This document shows positions 1 through 6,448 of a stretch of 6,448 bases of DNA, one piece after another. This DNA is from JARLFX01 sp036404255 (GTDB taxonomy: Bacteria > Acidobacteriota > Terriglobia > Terriglobales > Acidobacteriaceae), in assembly GCA_036404255.1 (NCBI GenBank), contig DASWOP010000262.1:1-6448 (forward strand), read 5' to 3'. Positions within the stretch are counted from its first letter, which is position 1. Each line of letters opens with the position of its first letter. Under the pieces are notes generated by a model. That model was not told where the DNA came from, ran no database searches, and saw nothing but the letters and a program-made list of their open reading frames with translations. A program made the position numbers and the translations under genes.

Positions 1-903
1 CCCCACCGGCACCTTCGCCAGCGTCGTCAGGTTATACGCCTCAATATTGCGGAAGCCACCCGAAGTCTCACTGCCAATCGTCACGCCCGCCGCGCCCTCG
101 CGAATGATCGAGTCACGCAGCACCACATCCTCCGTCGGCCGATTCACCCGCAGCCCGTCAGAGTCACGCCCCGCCTTCAAACACAGCGCGTCATCATTCA
201 CCGCGATGTCGGCATGTTGCACCAGCACCTTACGCGACGAATCGATATCGATGCCGTCGGTACTCGGCCCATGCCCGCCCTCGTTGTTGCGAATCGTGAT
301 GCCGTCCACCGTCACATCATGCGAATAGCAGATATGCACCGTCCAGAATCCCGACCTCCGCAGGTTCAACCCCTCCACCTTCACGTTCGACGAATCGAAG
401 ATCTGGATCAGCCGTGGCCGCTTGGCATCGTAATCTGAAGCCCAACGCAATCCTTTCGGATCATCGATCTTGCGCAGCGCCCAGTAGCCATCCCACCATA
501 CCTTCCCATCGCCGTCGATGGTTCCGTCGCCCGCGATCGCCGCATTCGTCTGCTTGTAGATATTCACCAGCGCCGCCGGCCACGTCATCTCGATCCCCGC
601 CACGCGCGTCGGCATCAGCGGATAGTCCTTCAACTGCTGCGACCCGATCAGCGTCGCGCCCTTATCGATCCGCAGAGTCACGTTGCTCTTCACAAAGATC
701 GCACCGCTCAGATACGTCCCCGCCGGAAACGTCACCGTCCCGCCATGCACCGCCGCAGCGTCAATCGCGCGTTGAATCGCCCCCGTCTCCAGCGTCACGC
801 CATCACCCTTCGCACCATACTGTCCCACTGAAAACGTCTTCACCGGCGCGGCATGAGCAACACTGGCGAGCACAAGAAAAAGAGCAAACACACGGCTTCG
901 CAT
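1..903 (-). CDS. Secreted GH28 family glycosidase (polygalacturonase/rhamnogalacturonase-like), C-terminus cut by window edge
   Basis: The 301 residues visible run from the ATG at 903 to base 1 with no stop; GH28 proteins usually have about 450 residues, so roughly the last third is missing. Residues 1-18 (MRSRVFALFLVLASVAHA) form a Sec signal peptide, probably cut after AHA, so the enzyme acts in the periplasm or outside the cell. From about residue 24 comes a pectin-lyase-like right-handed beta-helix, opening with the usual YGAKGDGV motif (29-36) and FPAGTYLSG (59-67). GH28 signatures follow: GPSTDGIDIDSS (212-223), equivalent to the NTD motif with Asp216, and NDDALCLKAG (236-245) with the Asp237-Asp238 pair. 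The spacing of 21 residues between these motifs is the family's normal one. The usual GHG motif reads AAG (271-273) before VTIGSETSGG, so the conserved histidine is missing. The family hydrolyses galacturonic acid linkages in pectin; endo-, exo- or rhamnogalacturonan-specific action cannot be decided here. It begins 3 nt after the GH106 stop, so co-expression is very likely. Family assignment is firm, exact substrate is not. Confidence 0.9.
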   Translation of the reverse strand, partial: MRSRVFALFLVLASVAHAAPVKTFSVGQYGAKGDGVTLETGAIQRAIDAAAVHGGTVTFPAGTYLSGAIFVKSNVTLRIDKGATLIGSQQLKDYPLMPTRVAGIEMTWPAALVNIYKQTNAAIAGDGTIDGDGKVWWDGYWALRKIDDPKGLRWASDYDAKRPRLIQIFDSSNVKVEGLNLRRSGFWTVHICYSHDVTVDGITIRNNEGGHGPSTDGIDIDSSRKVLVQHADIAVNDDALCLKAGRDSDGLRVNRPTEDVVLRDSIIREGAAGVTIGSETSGGFRNIEAYNLTTLAKVPVG

Positions 904-906
904 AAG

Positions 907-3642
907 CTATTTCGTCTCCAGAAGATGAACCGTGCCTAGTATCCCCGACGGCAGCGGTTCAAGGTCATCTACATCCTGCGGAATAAATCGCTGCCCATAC
1001 CGCGCAGACAGCAGGTGGTAATCCGCCGGCGCTCTACCCGCCAGCATATTGATCGCCGTATTCGCCACGCGAATCTCGATACGGTTTCCCCCCGTATGCA
1101 GCGCCCCGGTCACATCCAGCGCATACGGCGGATGCCACACCGAACCAACCCGCTTGCCATTCACCCACACCTCGGCAGCCTCGCGCACCGGACTCGCCAG
1201 CAGCGCGTACGTTCCATGATCGTTCGCGCCCAGCAGAATAGCGATCCCTTCGCCAAAATCCAGCGTGAACGATTTCGCCCCCGCAAACTCCGCCGCGCTC
1301 ACCGTCACCGTCTTCGCATACGTCGCCACGCCAGAGAAGAATCGCAACTCCGGATCATCCGTCCACGACTTCGGCTCATCCACCTTCTGTACAGCCGACG
1401 CCTTCTCCCCGAGAGCCGCATAGCTCACCGACCATCCCCGCGTCCAATCCGCCGCCACGCTTGCCGCTCCCTCTACTGGCGCAACTGCATTCACCGGCTT
1501 GTCGCTGAAGACAAACACCCGCGACTCATACGGCGCGAGCTGCAACGGCATAGGCGTCGCCGTCTGCACTTCGCCCGTGAACGGATCCCATGCCGTCACC
1601 ACAGGCCGCGCCGAGCGGAAACTCGCCGTCGTCGTCACCGCCTGGTTCGCCGTGTTCGTCACAAAATAAATATCTGCATCATCCAGCTTGCGATGGATAA
1701 ATCCCACCGCCGCGCTCTCTTCCGCCAGCTTCATATCCGGCGTGAGCGCGCTCTTCAGCGCCGCACCCAACTCTGCATCATGCGCGATAACCTGCGCATT
1801 CGCGTTACCCGTGAAAATCCCCTGCGCCAGCTTCTGCACCTCAGCCGAAACTGCCTCCGCATGCATCAGCCCAGGCGCTCGGCTCGGCATTCCACCCACC
1901 GCGATCACCTTGCCACCCTGCGCGCTATACGCCGCGATGGCCCGCAGCGTCTCCGGCGCCATCCGCTCCACATGCGGCAGCACCAGCACCGGATACTGTA
2001 TCCCCGCAACTTGAATCGCCTCCGCATCCAGATAGTCCAGGTTGTACCCCGCGCTCTCAATCTGTTGCGTCAGCTCCGGCGTAACGTAATCCTTCATCCC
2101 GTCTGACAAACTGGTCCTGCCCGCCTCCATGTGTGCGTACACATCGTCGTTAGGTAGCAGCACCGCCACATCATTCGCTGGCTTACCCTGCCGCAGCAGA
2201 TAGCTCACCCGCTGCAGATACTTCGTCACATCCGGCATCACCATCCACCACGGATTGTGATCGTTGAAGACCGCCGCCGCATAGAACGCCCATCCCGGCT
2301 CCGCCACACCCGGCGGTGTGTAAGGCCAACCATGCCCGATCAATTGATTCACGCCCTGCAGAAAGAAGCAGTCCGCCTCCGCCTTCATGTCCAGAGGCGT
2401 CGCACGGAACGCAGGCGAGTGCAGCCACGTCCACGTCTCCGCCGAAGTCACCGGCCGCCCATACACATGGCTCGCCGAAGTAGCCCAGCGCGTGAAAGAG
2501 AACCGGTTCCACTGCGGCCCTTCGCCCTCCGGCAGCGCCACCAGCCGGTTGCTCGACATCGAGGCCGGCGGAAACCCATACGTCTGCGAACGGAATTGCG
2601 TGTGGTGTGCCTTGGCCCAATCATTGACAGGCGTCAGATAGCGCTCGTTGAGCAGCTCCGTCAGCGTCAAGCCCCAGTCGCGCCTTACCGCCGCGCTCAC
2701 CTCGCTCGTCCCGCTCGTGAGCTGCGGCAGATACGGCGTCAGGTCATATCCGCGCCGCCGCTGAAACTGTAGCAGCAGATCATCCGTCCAGTCCGCCCCG
2801 TAAACCTCCAGGCTGTCACTGAACACAGCGTAAGGCGGCGTAGCGCCGAACGCCTTCATCAGCGGTTCTGCCACGGCATGCAGATGGCTCTCCACCGCCA
2901 CCTTGCTGTAGTGGTCCAGCACAAATCCCTCGGCCCCCACCGCCGCGCGCTTCACCTGCTGCCCCGTCCGCCCGGCAATGTAGAAGACCACCACCCGCGC
3001 GCCCGCCGCCGGTATCAGCGTCACATGCCCATGCTCCGGCAACGCATCCATCCTCTGCAGCGCATCGGCCTTATACGCCTTAGCGCCACCCTCGCCAGCG
3101 AACACAGCGATCAACTTCTCGCCATTTTCCATCGCCGGCGCGGCCACCGAAGCCGCCCCCGCCGGAAGATCGACCGCCACCACCCGCAAGCAGCTCGATG
3201 CCTGGTCCGCCGAAACATGCGGCCCCCCATACGGCCATCCGCTCGCCAGTGTCATGTCGATGCGCATACCGTTCTCGTGCGCCTTCTGCGACGCAAACTT
3301 TACCGCACCCAGAAAATCATCGGAGAGATACGGCGTGTTGCGGAACCCCTTCGCCACATCGTCGAGCGCCATCGGATACACCGGCTGAATCTCAAACCCG
3401 CCGATGCCTCCAGCCTTCATCGCCAGGATCTCGCGCTCCAGTTCCGTCTGCTTCACCGCCGGCCCAAACCACCACCAGCGCATCATGATGCGCGCGTCAT
3501 CCGGCGGCGCTGCAAAGTTTTGCCGCACCTCCGCAATGCCGTGCTGCGGAGCAGCCTTCTGCGCCTGTGCTTGTACCATCATCAGCGCCAGCGCGCCGCC
3601 ACAGAAAACAACCCGAAGCCACCCTATCCACGTCCGCGTCAT
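907..3642 (-). CDS. Secreted GH106-type alpha-L-rhamnosidase
   Basis: A complete protein of 911 residues, a normal size for GH106, whose members hydrolyse terminal alpha-L-rhamnose from pectic or other glycans. Residues 1-27 (basic MTRTWIGWLR, hydrophobic stretch, then AQA) are a Sec signal peptide, so it is exported; the cysteine at 15 has Phe before it and does not make a lipobox. The catalytic barrel region spans about 38-480, with RWWWFG (55-60), an AMKAGGIGGFEIQPVYP segment (74-90), FSDSLEVYG (274-282) and SAETWTWLHSP (400-410). Glu279 and Glu402 are my candidates for the catalytic acid and base, by position relative to characterised family members. A middle domain follows, and then a C-terminal beta-sandwich of the GH2 sugar-binding type near 810-870 (VWVNGKRVGSVWHPPY). 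I chose the ATG at 3642 because GAGGAG lies 6 nt upstream and the signal peptide starts exactly there; the frame stays open to 3729 but only adds an arginine-rich stretch overlapping GH35. It lies 19 nt after GH35 and 3 nt before GH28, in one apparent operon. Substrate (rhamnogalacturonan I or II, or other rhamnosides) is inferred. Confidence 0.9.
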   Translation of the reverse strand: MTRTWIGWLRVVFCGGALALMMVQAQAQKAAPQHGIAEVRQNFAAPPDDARIMMRWWWFGPAVKQTELEREILAMKAGGIGGFEIQPVYPMALDDVAKGFRNTPYLSDDFLGAVKFASQKAHENGMRIDMTLASGWPYGGPHVSADQASSCLRVVAVDLPAGAASVAAPAMENGEKLIAVFAGEGGAKAYKADALQRMDALPEHGHVTLIPAAGARVVVFYIAGRTGQQVKRAAVGAEGFVLDHYSKVAVESHLHAVAEPLMKAFGATPPYAVFSDSLEVYGADWTDDLLLQFQRRRGYDLTPYLPQLTSGTSEVSAAVRRDWGLTLTELLNERYLTPVNDWAKAHHTQFRSQTYGFPPASMSSNRLVALPEGEGPQWNRFSFTRWATSASHVYGRPVTSAETWTWLHSPAFRATPLDMKAEADCFFLQGVNQLIGHGWPYTPPGVAEPGWAFYAAAVFNDHNPWWMVMPDVTKYLQRVSYLLRQGKPANDVAVLLPNDDVYAHMEAGRTSLSDGMKDYVTPELTQQIESAGYNLDYLDAEAIQVAGIQYPVLVLPHVERMAPETLRAIAAYSAQGGKVIAVGGMPSRAPGLMHAEAVSAEVQKLAQGIFTGNANAQVIAHDAELGAALKSALTPDMKLAEESAAVGFIHRKLDDADIYFVTNTANQAVTTTASFRSARPVVTAWDPFTGEVQTATPMPLQLAPYESRVFVFSDKPVNAVAPVEGAASVAADWTRGWSVSYAALGEKASAVQKVDEPKSWTDDPELRFFSGVATYAKTVTVSAAEFAGAKSFTLDFGEGIAILLGANDHGTYALLASPVREAAEVWVNGKRVGSVWHPPYALDVTGALHTGGNRIEIRVANTAINMLAGRAPADYHLLSARYGQRFIPQDVDDLEPLPSGILGTVHLLETK
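916..919 (-). promoter_or_regulatory. Weak, distant ribosome binding site for GH28, inside the GH106 end
   Basis: GGAG on the minus strand lies within the last GH106 codons, 12 nt before the GH28 ATG at 903, which is longer than the usual 5-9 nt. With only 3 nt between the GH106 stop and the GH28 start, coupled translation by ribosomes ending on GH106 is a likely alternative to independent initiation. Confidence 0.4.
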
Positions 3643-3648
3643 ATCAGA

Positions 3649-3654
3649 CTCCTC
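3649..3654 (-). promoter_or_regulatory. Ribosome binding site deciding the GH106 start
   Basis: GAGGAG on the minus strand lies 6 nt before the ATG at 3642, in the 19-nt gap after the GH35 stop. It is the strongest Shine-Dalgarno in the window and settles the GH106 start at the beginning of its signal peptide. Confidence 0.85.
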
Positions 3655-3661
3655 GCGCTGT

Positions 3662-5590
3662 CTACTTAGGAACCGTCGCGCCCGGCGCAGCCGCAGCTGG
3701 CGCAATCGCCGCATCCGGAATCGGCGCATTTAAAATCGGTGTAGCTCGTCCCTGCAGCTCCTGCCTGCCCGCGGTGTCGAAGAGATCGAAGACCACCACG
3801 CTGTTCTTCCCCTCGCGCAGCCACGGCCCCGGAACATACAACGTCTTCTGCGGCCCCTCGTTCCAGTATCTGCCCAGCGCATGCCCGTTGATCCACAGCG
3901 CTCCCTTGCCCAGCGCGCTCACATCCAGAAACGTATCGCCCGTCTGCTTCACATCGAAGCTCGCAAACGCAAAGTGCGGCCCTGTCAAAGCCGTCTCCGC
4001 TGTTCCCGGCTTCACCGCCGCCACATCGCCCGACTCCAGCGGCAGCGAATAATTCTCCCAGCCCTCCAGCGGCGCACCCGCCAGCATCACGCCATGCGTG
4101 ATGCCCTTCGCCTCGCCGCGCATCATCTTCGTCGAATTGATGCGCCCCGAATTCTCCACCAAAATATCCAGCCTCGCACCTTTCTTCGCGTTCAGCGGGA
4201 TGCGGTCCTGCTTCAGCCGACGATCCACCGTCCCCGCCAGCTTTCCATCCACGTAGATGCGCGCATAATCATGCACTGCGTCCAGCACCAGCTCGCCCTT
4301 CGCCGCCGCAGCCAGATGCTTCCGGTAGAGCACGTAGCCGTAAGCCTGCCCCATCGCCTCCATCGTCAGCGGAGCCTTGCTCTCCACCGCCTTCGGCAGA
4401 TGCTCCCACAGTGAAGTCGCATGCCCCACCGCAAACGGCTCCACCGCGATCACTGCCGGAGCCTCCGGCACCGCAGGCAGCGGCACATCCACATACTTCG
4501 CCAGCACCTCGCGATACGCGTAGAACTTCGCCGTCGCATGTCCCGCCTCGTCCAGCGGCGCGTCGTAGTCATAGCTCGTCACGTCCGGCAGATACTCGTT
4601 GTTCGTCCAGCTCGCCCCGGCCATAAACCCAAAGCTGGTGCCGCCGTGGAACATATAAATGTTGATCGAAGATTTGTGGCTCAACACATACTTCAAATCC
4701 TCGACCTGCTTATCCGTCGGCCTCGTCTCATGCGGATGCCCCCAGTGATCGAACCACCCCGGCCAATACTCCGTCACAAACAGCGGCTGCCCCGGCCGTT
4801 CCTTCGCCAGCGCCGTCAGCCCACGCGCCGCATTACCGGTTCCAAAATTCACTCCGGAATAAACACCGTCAATCTCCCCCGCCGCCAGGCTCTTCGACGG
4901 ATCGACCGTATACAGCAGCGCATCCGCCCCCGTGAATCCCGCCTTGGCAAAGATCTCCTTCATGTGCAGCATGTACTTCTTGTCATGATCAAAATTGCCG
5001 TACTCGTTCTCGATCTGCACCGCGATGATCGGCCCGCCCTGCCCAAGCTGCAATGGCGCCACCTCCTTCGCCAGCCGCGTGATCCAACGCTCCACCGGCT
5101 TCATGAACGCAGGATCATCCGTCCTCAGCACCGTCTTCATCTTCGGATCGGCCAGCAGCCACGATGGAAACCCGCCCATCTCCCACTCCGCGCAGGCGTA
5201 CGGCCCCGCCCGCAGCAGCACATTCAGGTGCTCCTCCTGCGCCAGCCGGACGAACGCCGCCAGATCGTTATTGCCGCTGAAGTCATACACGCCGGGCCGC
5301 GGCTCATGCACATTCCAGAAGACGTACGTCGCAATGGTATTCAGCCCCATAGCCTTCGCCATCTCCATCCGCGCCTTCCAGTACTCCCGCGGGATGCGTG
5401 AGTAGTGGATCTCCCCCGAAAGGATCTGCACTGGCTGGCCGTTCAGCACGAAGTGATCGCCCTCAACCACAAACCCGGCCTTCGCCGTAGCCTGCTGCGC
5501 CACCGCGCTTCTCTCAGCCGTTAGCATCCCAGTCGCCAACACTCCAGCGCCCATCACACCCAGCAGCGCGATACGAGCCATCTTTTTCAT
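3662..5590 (-). CDS. Secreted GH35 beta-galactosidase
   Basis: A complete 642-residue protein of the retaining glycosidase family GH35, which removes terminal beta-D-galactose. Residues 1-31 (MKKMARIALLGVMGAGVLAT, then SAVA) form a Sec signal peptide, cut probably before Gln32. A TIM barrel covers about 40-365: LSGEIHYSRIPREYW (57-71), TYVFWNVHEP (88-97), RAGPYACAEWEMGGFPSWLL (127-146), the family signature GGPIIAVQIENEYG (185-198) with Glu196 as acid/base, and FVTEYWPGWFDHWG (271-284) with Glu274 as nucleophile. HGGTSFGFMAGA (315-326) and YDYDAPLDEAG (340-350) are also typical. Beta-sandwich domains occupy about 405-612, ending with LWINGHALGRYW (565-576). The last 22 residues are an Ala/Pro-rich tail. 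The ATG at 5590 is preferred because AGGAA lies 7 nt upstream and the signal peptide begins there; an in-frame ATG at 5689 would add 33 residues that bury the signal. It is the first gene after a likely promoter and heads the GH35-GH106-GH28 run. Trimming of galactan side chains of pectin fits the neighbours, but the linkage cleaved cannot be read from sequence. Confidence 0.95.
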   Translation of the reverse strand: MKKMARIALLGVMGAGVLATGMLTAERSAVAQQATAKAGFVVEGDHFVLNGQPVQILSGEIHYSRIPREYWKARMEMAKAMGLNTIATYVFWNVHEPRPGVYDFSGNNDLAAFVRLAQEEHLNVLLRAGPYACAEWEMGGFPSWLLADPKMKTVLRTDDPAFMKPVERWITRLAKEVAPLQLGQGGPIIAVQIENEYGNFDHDKKYMLHMKEIFAKAGFTGADALLYTVDPSKSLAAGEIDGVYSGVNFGTGNAARGLTALAKERPGQPLFVTEYWPGWFDHWGHPHETRPTDKQVEDLKYVLSHKSSINIYMFHGGTSFGFMAGASWTNNEYLPDVTSYDYDAPLDEAGHATAKFYAYREVLAKYVDVPLPAVPEAPAVIAVEPFAVGHATSLWEHLPKAVESKAPLTMEAMGQAYGYVLYRKHLAAAAKGELVLDAVHDYARIYVDGKLAGTVDRRLKQDRIPLNAKKGARLDILVENSGRINSTKMMRGEAKGITHGVMLAGAPLEGWENYSLPLESGDVAAVKPGTAETALTGPHFAFASFDVKQTGDTFLDVSALGKGALWINGHALGRYWNEGPQKTLYVPGPWLREGKNSVVVFDLFDTAGRQELQGRATPILNAPIPDAAIAPAAAAPGATVPK

Positions 5591-5597
5591 ACGAAGA

Positions 5598-5602
5598 TTC
5601 CT
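5598..5602 (-). promoter_or_regulatory. Ribosome binding site deciding the GH35 start
   Basis: AGGAA on the minus strand sits 7 nt before the ATG at 5590. This supports that start over the upstream in-frame ATG at 5689, which has only AT-rich sequence before it and lies at the -35 box of the candidate promoter, so it would not be on that transcript. Confidence 0.75.
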
Positions 5603-5652
5603 GCGGAAATAAATCACAGCGAGCTCCAGAGACGCATATGCATCCCGCCGAA

Positions 5653-5682
5653 ACTCTATGGCAGCGCGAATATCAGTGTCAA
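5653..5682 (-). promoter_or_regulatory. Candidate sigma70-type promoter for the GH35-GH106-GH28 genes
   Basis: Read on the minus strand, a perfect TTGACA (-35, 5682-5677) is followed after 18 nt by TAGAGT (-10, 5658-5653), which matches TATAAT at four of six positions. The start of transcription would fall near 5646, leaving a leader of about 56 nt before the GH35 ATG. It is the only intergenic gap of any size, and the motif is a match to the general bacterial consensus; no experimental support is available. Confidence 0.55.
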
Positions 5683-5694
5683 TAGGCAAACAAT

Positions 5695-5705
5695 TTCAAT
5701 TTGAA
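5695..5705. promoter_or_regulatory. AT-rich inverted repeat upstream of the -35, possible operator or UP-like element
   Basis: TTCAATTTGAA is a perfect 5+1+5 inverted repeat, 12 bp upstream of the TTGACA box and inside an AT-rich stretch (about 5689-5710) that contrasts with the GC-rich coding DNA. On the plus strand it overlaps a tandem CAATTT CAATTT (5691-5702). A regulator site or an AT-rich promoter-strengthening element would fit the position. No known operator is recognised and the regulator gene is not in the window. Confidence 0.3.
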
Positions 5706-5719
5706 TCATCACAGCAGAC

Positions 5720-6448
5720 TTACGCCGGGCAGCTCTCCACCGCTCCAGCCTCGGCCAGCCGCGCCGCCCACGCGCACGTCGCGCTTTCCCGCTCCAATGC
5801 CGCCAATTGCACCGCAAAGTTCCCCGCCGTCGAGCACTCCGTCCCCGCGCGGCAAACCTCCAGCCCCGTGGCCTCCGCCGTCAGACGGTTTAGCAGTTCG
5901 TTCTGACTGCCGCCGCCCATAATGTAGATCCGCCGCAGCGTCTTGCCTGTGATGGCCGCCACGTTACGCAACACCTCCGCATACCGCGCCGCCAGGCTAT
6001 GGAAGATAAACGCCGCCATCTCCGCCTCGCCCTCAATCTCCGCCAGCCCACGCCGCCGCAGTTGCGCGTTGATGCGTTCCGGCATCCGCCCCGGCAGCAT
6101 CAGGTCCGCCTCATCCACATCCAGCACGTAATCCTTCAGCGGAACCCCAGCCGCAGCCGCAATCAACTCCGTCAGGCCCAGGCATTCGCCCGCCGCCTCC
6201 CAATAATCCATGCACTGCCGCAGCAGCCACATCCCATTCACATTCTTGTGAAAGCAGATCGTCCCATCCGCCCCGCCCAGATTGGTAAAGTTCTCCGCCC
6301 GCGCTTCAGTCGAATTATTCGGCTCCCGCAGCAGCGTTCCCACCAGCGACCACGTCCCCGAGCTGATGTACGCCCAGTCATCCCCCGCATCCGGAATCGC
6401 CGCAATCGCAGACGCCGTATCGTGGCACGCCGGCGCAATCAGCCGCGT
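5720..6448 (-). CDS. rhaB: Rhamnulokinase, C-terminal half (N-terminus beyond window edge)
   Basis: The 242 residues seen end at the TAA at 5720-5722; the frame is open to base 6448, so the start is outside the window. The usual length is about 480-490, so roughly the first half is missing. It is an FGGY-family sugar kinase that transfers phosphate from ATP to L-rhamnulose, giving L-rhamnulose 1-phosphate in the cytoplasm. The fragment begins just before the catalytic motif CHDTASAIAAIP (fragment residues 8-19; Asp10 is the expected base), followed by YISSGTWSLVG (27-37), which is typical of RhaB rather than of xylulo- or glycerol kinases. The nucleotide-binding region has IYIMGGGSQNELLNRLTAEATG (174-195, only its core GGGSQN being diagnostic) and ECSTAGNFAVQ (204-214). 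An internal GTG at 6343 is not the start: the frame and the family homology continue upstream of it. No export signal would be expected. The gene lies upstream of three secreted pectin-type glycosidases in the same direction, with a 129-nt gap that contains its own promoter candidate, so it may or may not share their transcript. Confidence 0.93.
   Translation of the reverse strand, partial: TRLIAPACHDTASAIAAIPDAGDDWAYISSGTWSLVGTLLREPNNSTEARAENFTNLGGADGTICFHKNVNGMWLLRQCMDYWEAAGECLGLTELIAAAAGVPLKDYVLDVDEADLMLPGRMPERINAQLRRRGLAEIEGEAEMAAFIFHSLAARYAEVLRNVAAITGKTLRRIYIMGGGSQNELLNRLTAEATGLEVCRAGTECSTAGNFAVQLAALERESATCAWAARLAEAGAVESCPA

Larger units (their letters stand above)
5613..5715. repeat. 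8-bp direct repeat flanking the promoter
   Basis: ATCACAGC occurs at 5613-5620 (inside the GH35 leader) and again at 5708-5715 (upstream of the inverted repeat), 95 bp apart, close to nine helical turns. On the minus strand it reads GCTGTGAT, containing a TGTGA half-site like that of CRP-family proteins, but neither copy has a matching second half. The repeat is short enough to be chance. Confidence 0.2.

Noticed and set aside
1015..2106. Long plus-strand open frame of 363 codons opposite GH106
   Set aside because: Its product is dominated by Arg, His, Pro and Leu with no domain-like pattern, as expected for the antisense of a GC-biased gene; the minus-strand frame has clear GH106 motifs throughout.
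2183..2620. Minus-strand 145-codon frame inside GH106
   Set aside because: An alternate frame of the same gene, rich in Gly/Ala/Val and without recognisable motifs or a ribosome binding site.
3643..3729. N-terminal extension of GH106 to an ATG at 3729 (29 extra residues, mostly Arg)
   Set aside because: It overlaps the GH35 coding end, has Arg-rich composition produced by the GCN/CCN-rich GH35 tail read in another frame, and would bury the signal peptide; the strong GAGGAG sits before the ATG at 3642.
4421..5401. Long plus-strand open frame of 326 codons opposite GH35
   Set aside because: Same Arg/His/Pro-rich antisense composition; the opposite strand carries the GH35 catalytic motifs.
5634..5641. 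GCATATGC palindrome near the predicted transcription start
   Set aside because: An isolated 8-bp palindrome with no extension or second copy; expected by chance and not linked to a known regulator.
5591..5689. N-terminal extension of GH35 to an ATG at 5689
   Set aside because: It adds 33 residues before a textbook signal peptide, overlaps the candidate promoter, and has no Shine-Dalgarno; the ATG at 5590 has AGGAA at a 7-nt spacing.
5700..5722. Possible terminator after rhaB
   Set aside because: No GC-rich stem followed by a T run is present after the TAA; the only inverted repeat is short and AT-rich.
5720..6343. rhaB starting at the GTG at 6343
   Set aside because: Family motifs (the catalytic HDTASA and the first part of ISSGTWSL) lie upstream of this GTG in the same open frame, so it is internal; the true start is beyond the window.

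Overview
The window is an ordinary, densely packed, GC-rich bacterial carbohydrate-use region. All four genes lie on the minus strand, so transcription runs from high to low coordinates. Two genes are complete and two are cut by the window edges. The uniform strong preference for G/C at third codon positions, the Sec signal peptides on secreted glycosidases, and the protein families together suggest a soil-type polysaccharide degrader. An acidobacterium (Terriglobia/Granulicella/Terriglobus-like) is my best guess from general resemblance. No marker gene in the window proves the lineage.

Layout in transcription order. (1) 6448-5720: C-terminal half of a rhamnulokinase (rhaB), the cytoplasmic kinase of L-rhamnose catabolism; its N-terminal half lies outside the window. 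(2) 5719-5591: a 129-nt intergenic gap, the only real non-coding stretch. It holds a good sigma70-type promoter candidate (perfect TTGACA -35), an AT-rich 11-bp inverted repeat just upstream of it, and a clear Shine-Dalgarno. (3) 5590-3662: a secreted GH35 beta-galactosidase with both catalytic glutamates. (4) 3642-907: a secreted GH106-type alpha-L-rhamnosidase, 19 nt downstream. (5) 903-1: the N-terminal 301 residues of a secreted GH28 (polygalacturonase/rhamnogalacturonase-like) beta-helix enzyme, starting 3 nt after the GH106 stop; its C-terminus is outside the window.

Together the genes read as a small pectin programme directed at rhamnogalacturonan. GH35 would trim galactose side chains, GH106 would release terminal L-rhamnose, GH28 would act on galacturonic-acid linkages, and RhaB would phosphorylate the L-rhamnulose made from the imported rhamnose. 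The substrate is inferred from the combination; each family also has other substrates. I see no tRNA/rRNA, mobile element, CRISPR array, transporter, regulator gene or convincing terminator, and no sign of an undescribed system. The points most worth a second look are the altered active-site signature of the GH28 protein, the in-frame TAG-CTT-ATG junction between GH106 and GH28, and the control region at 5591-5719.
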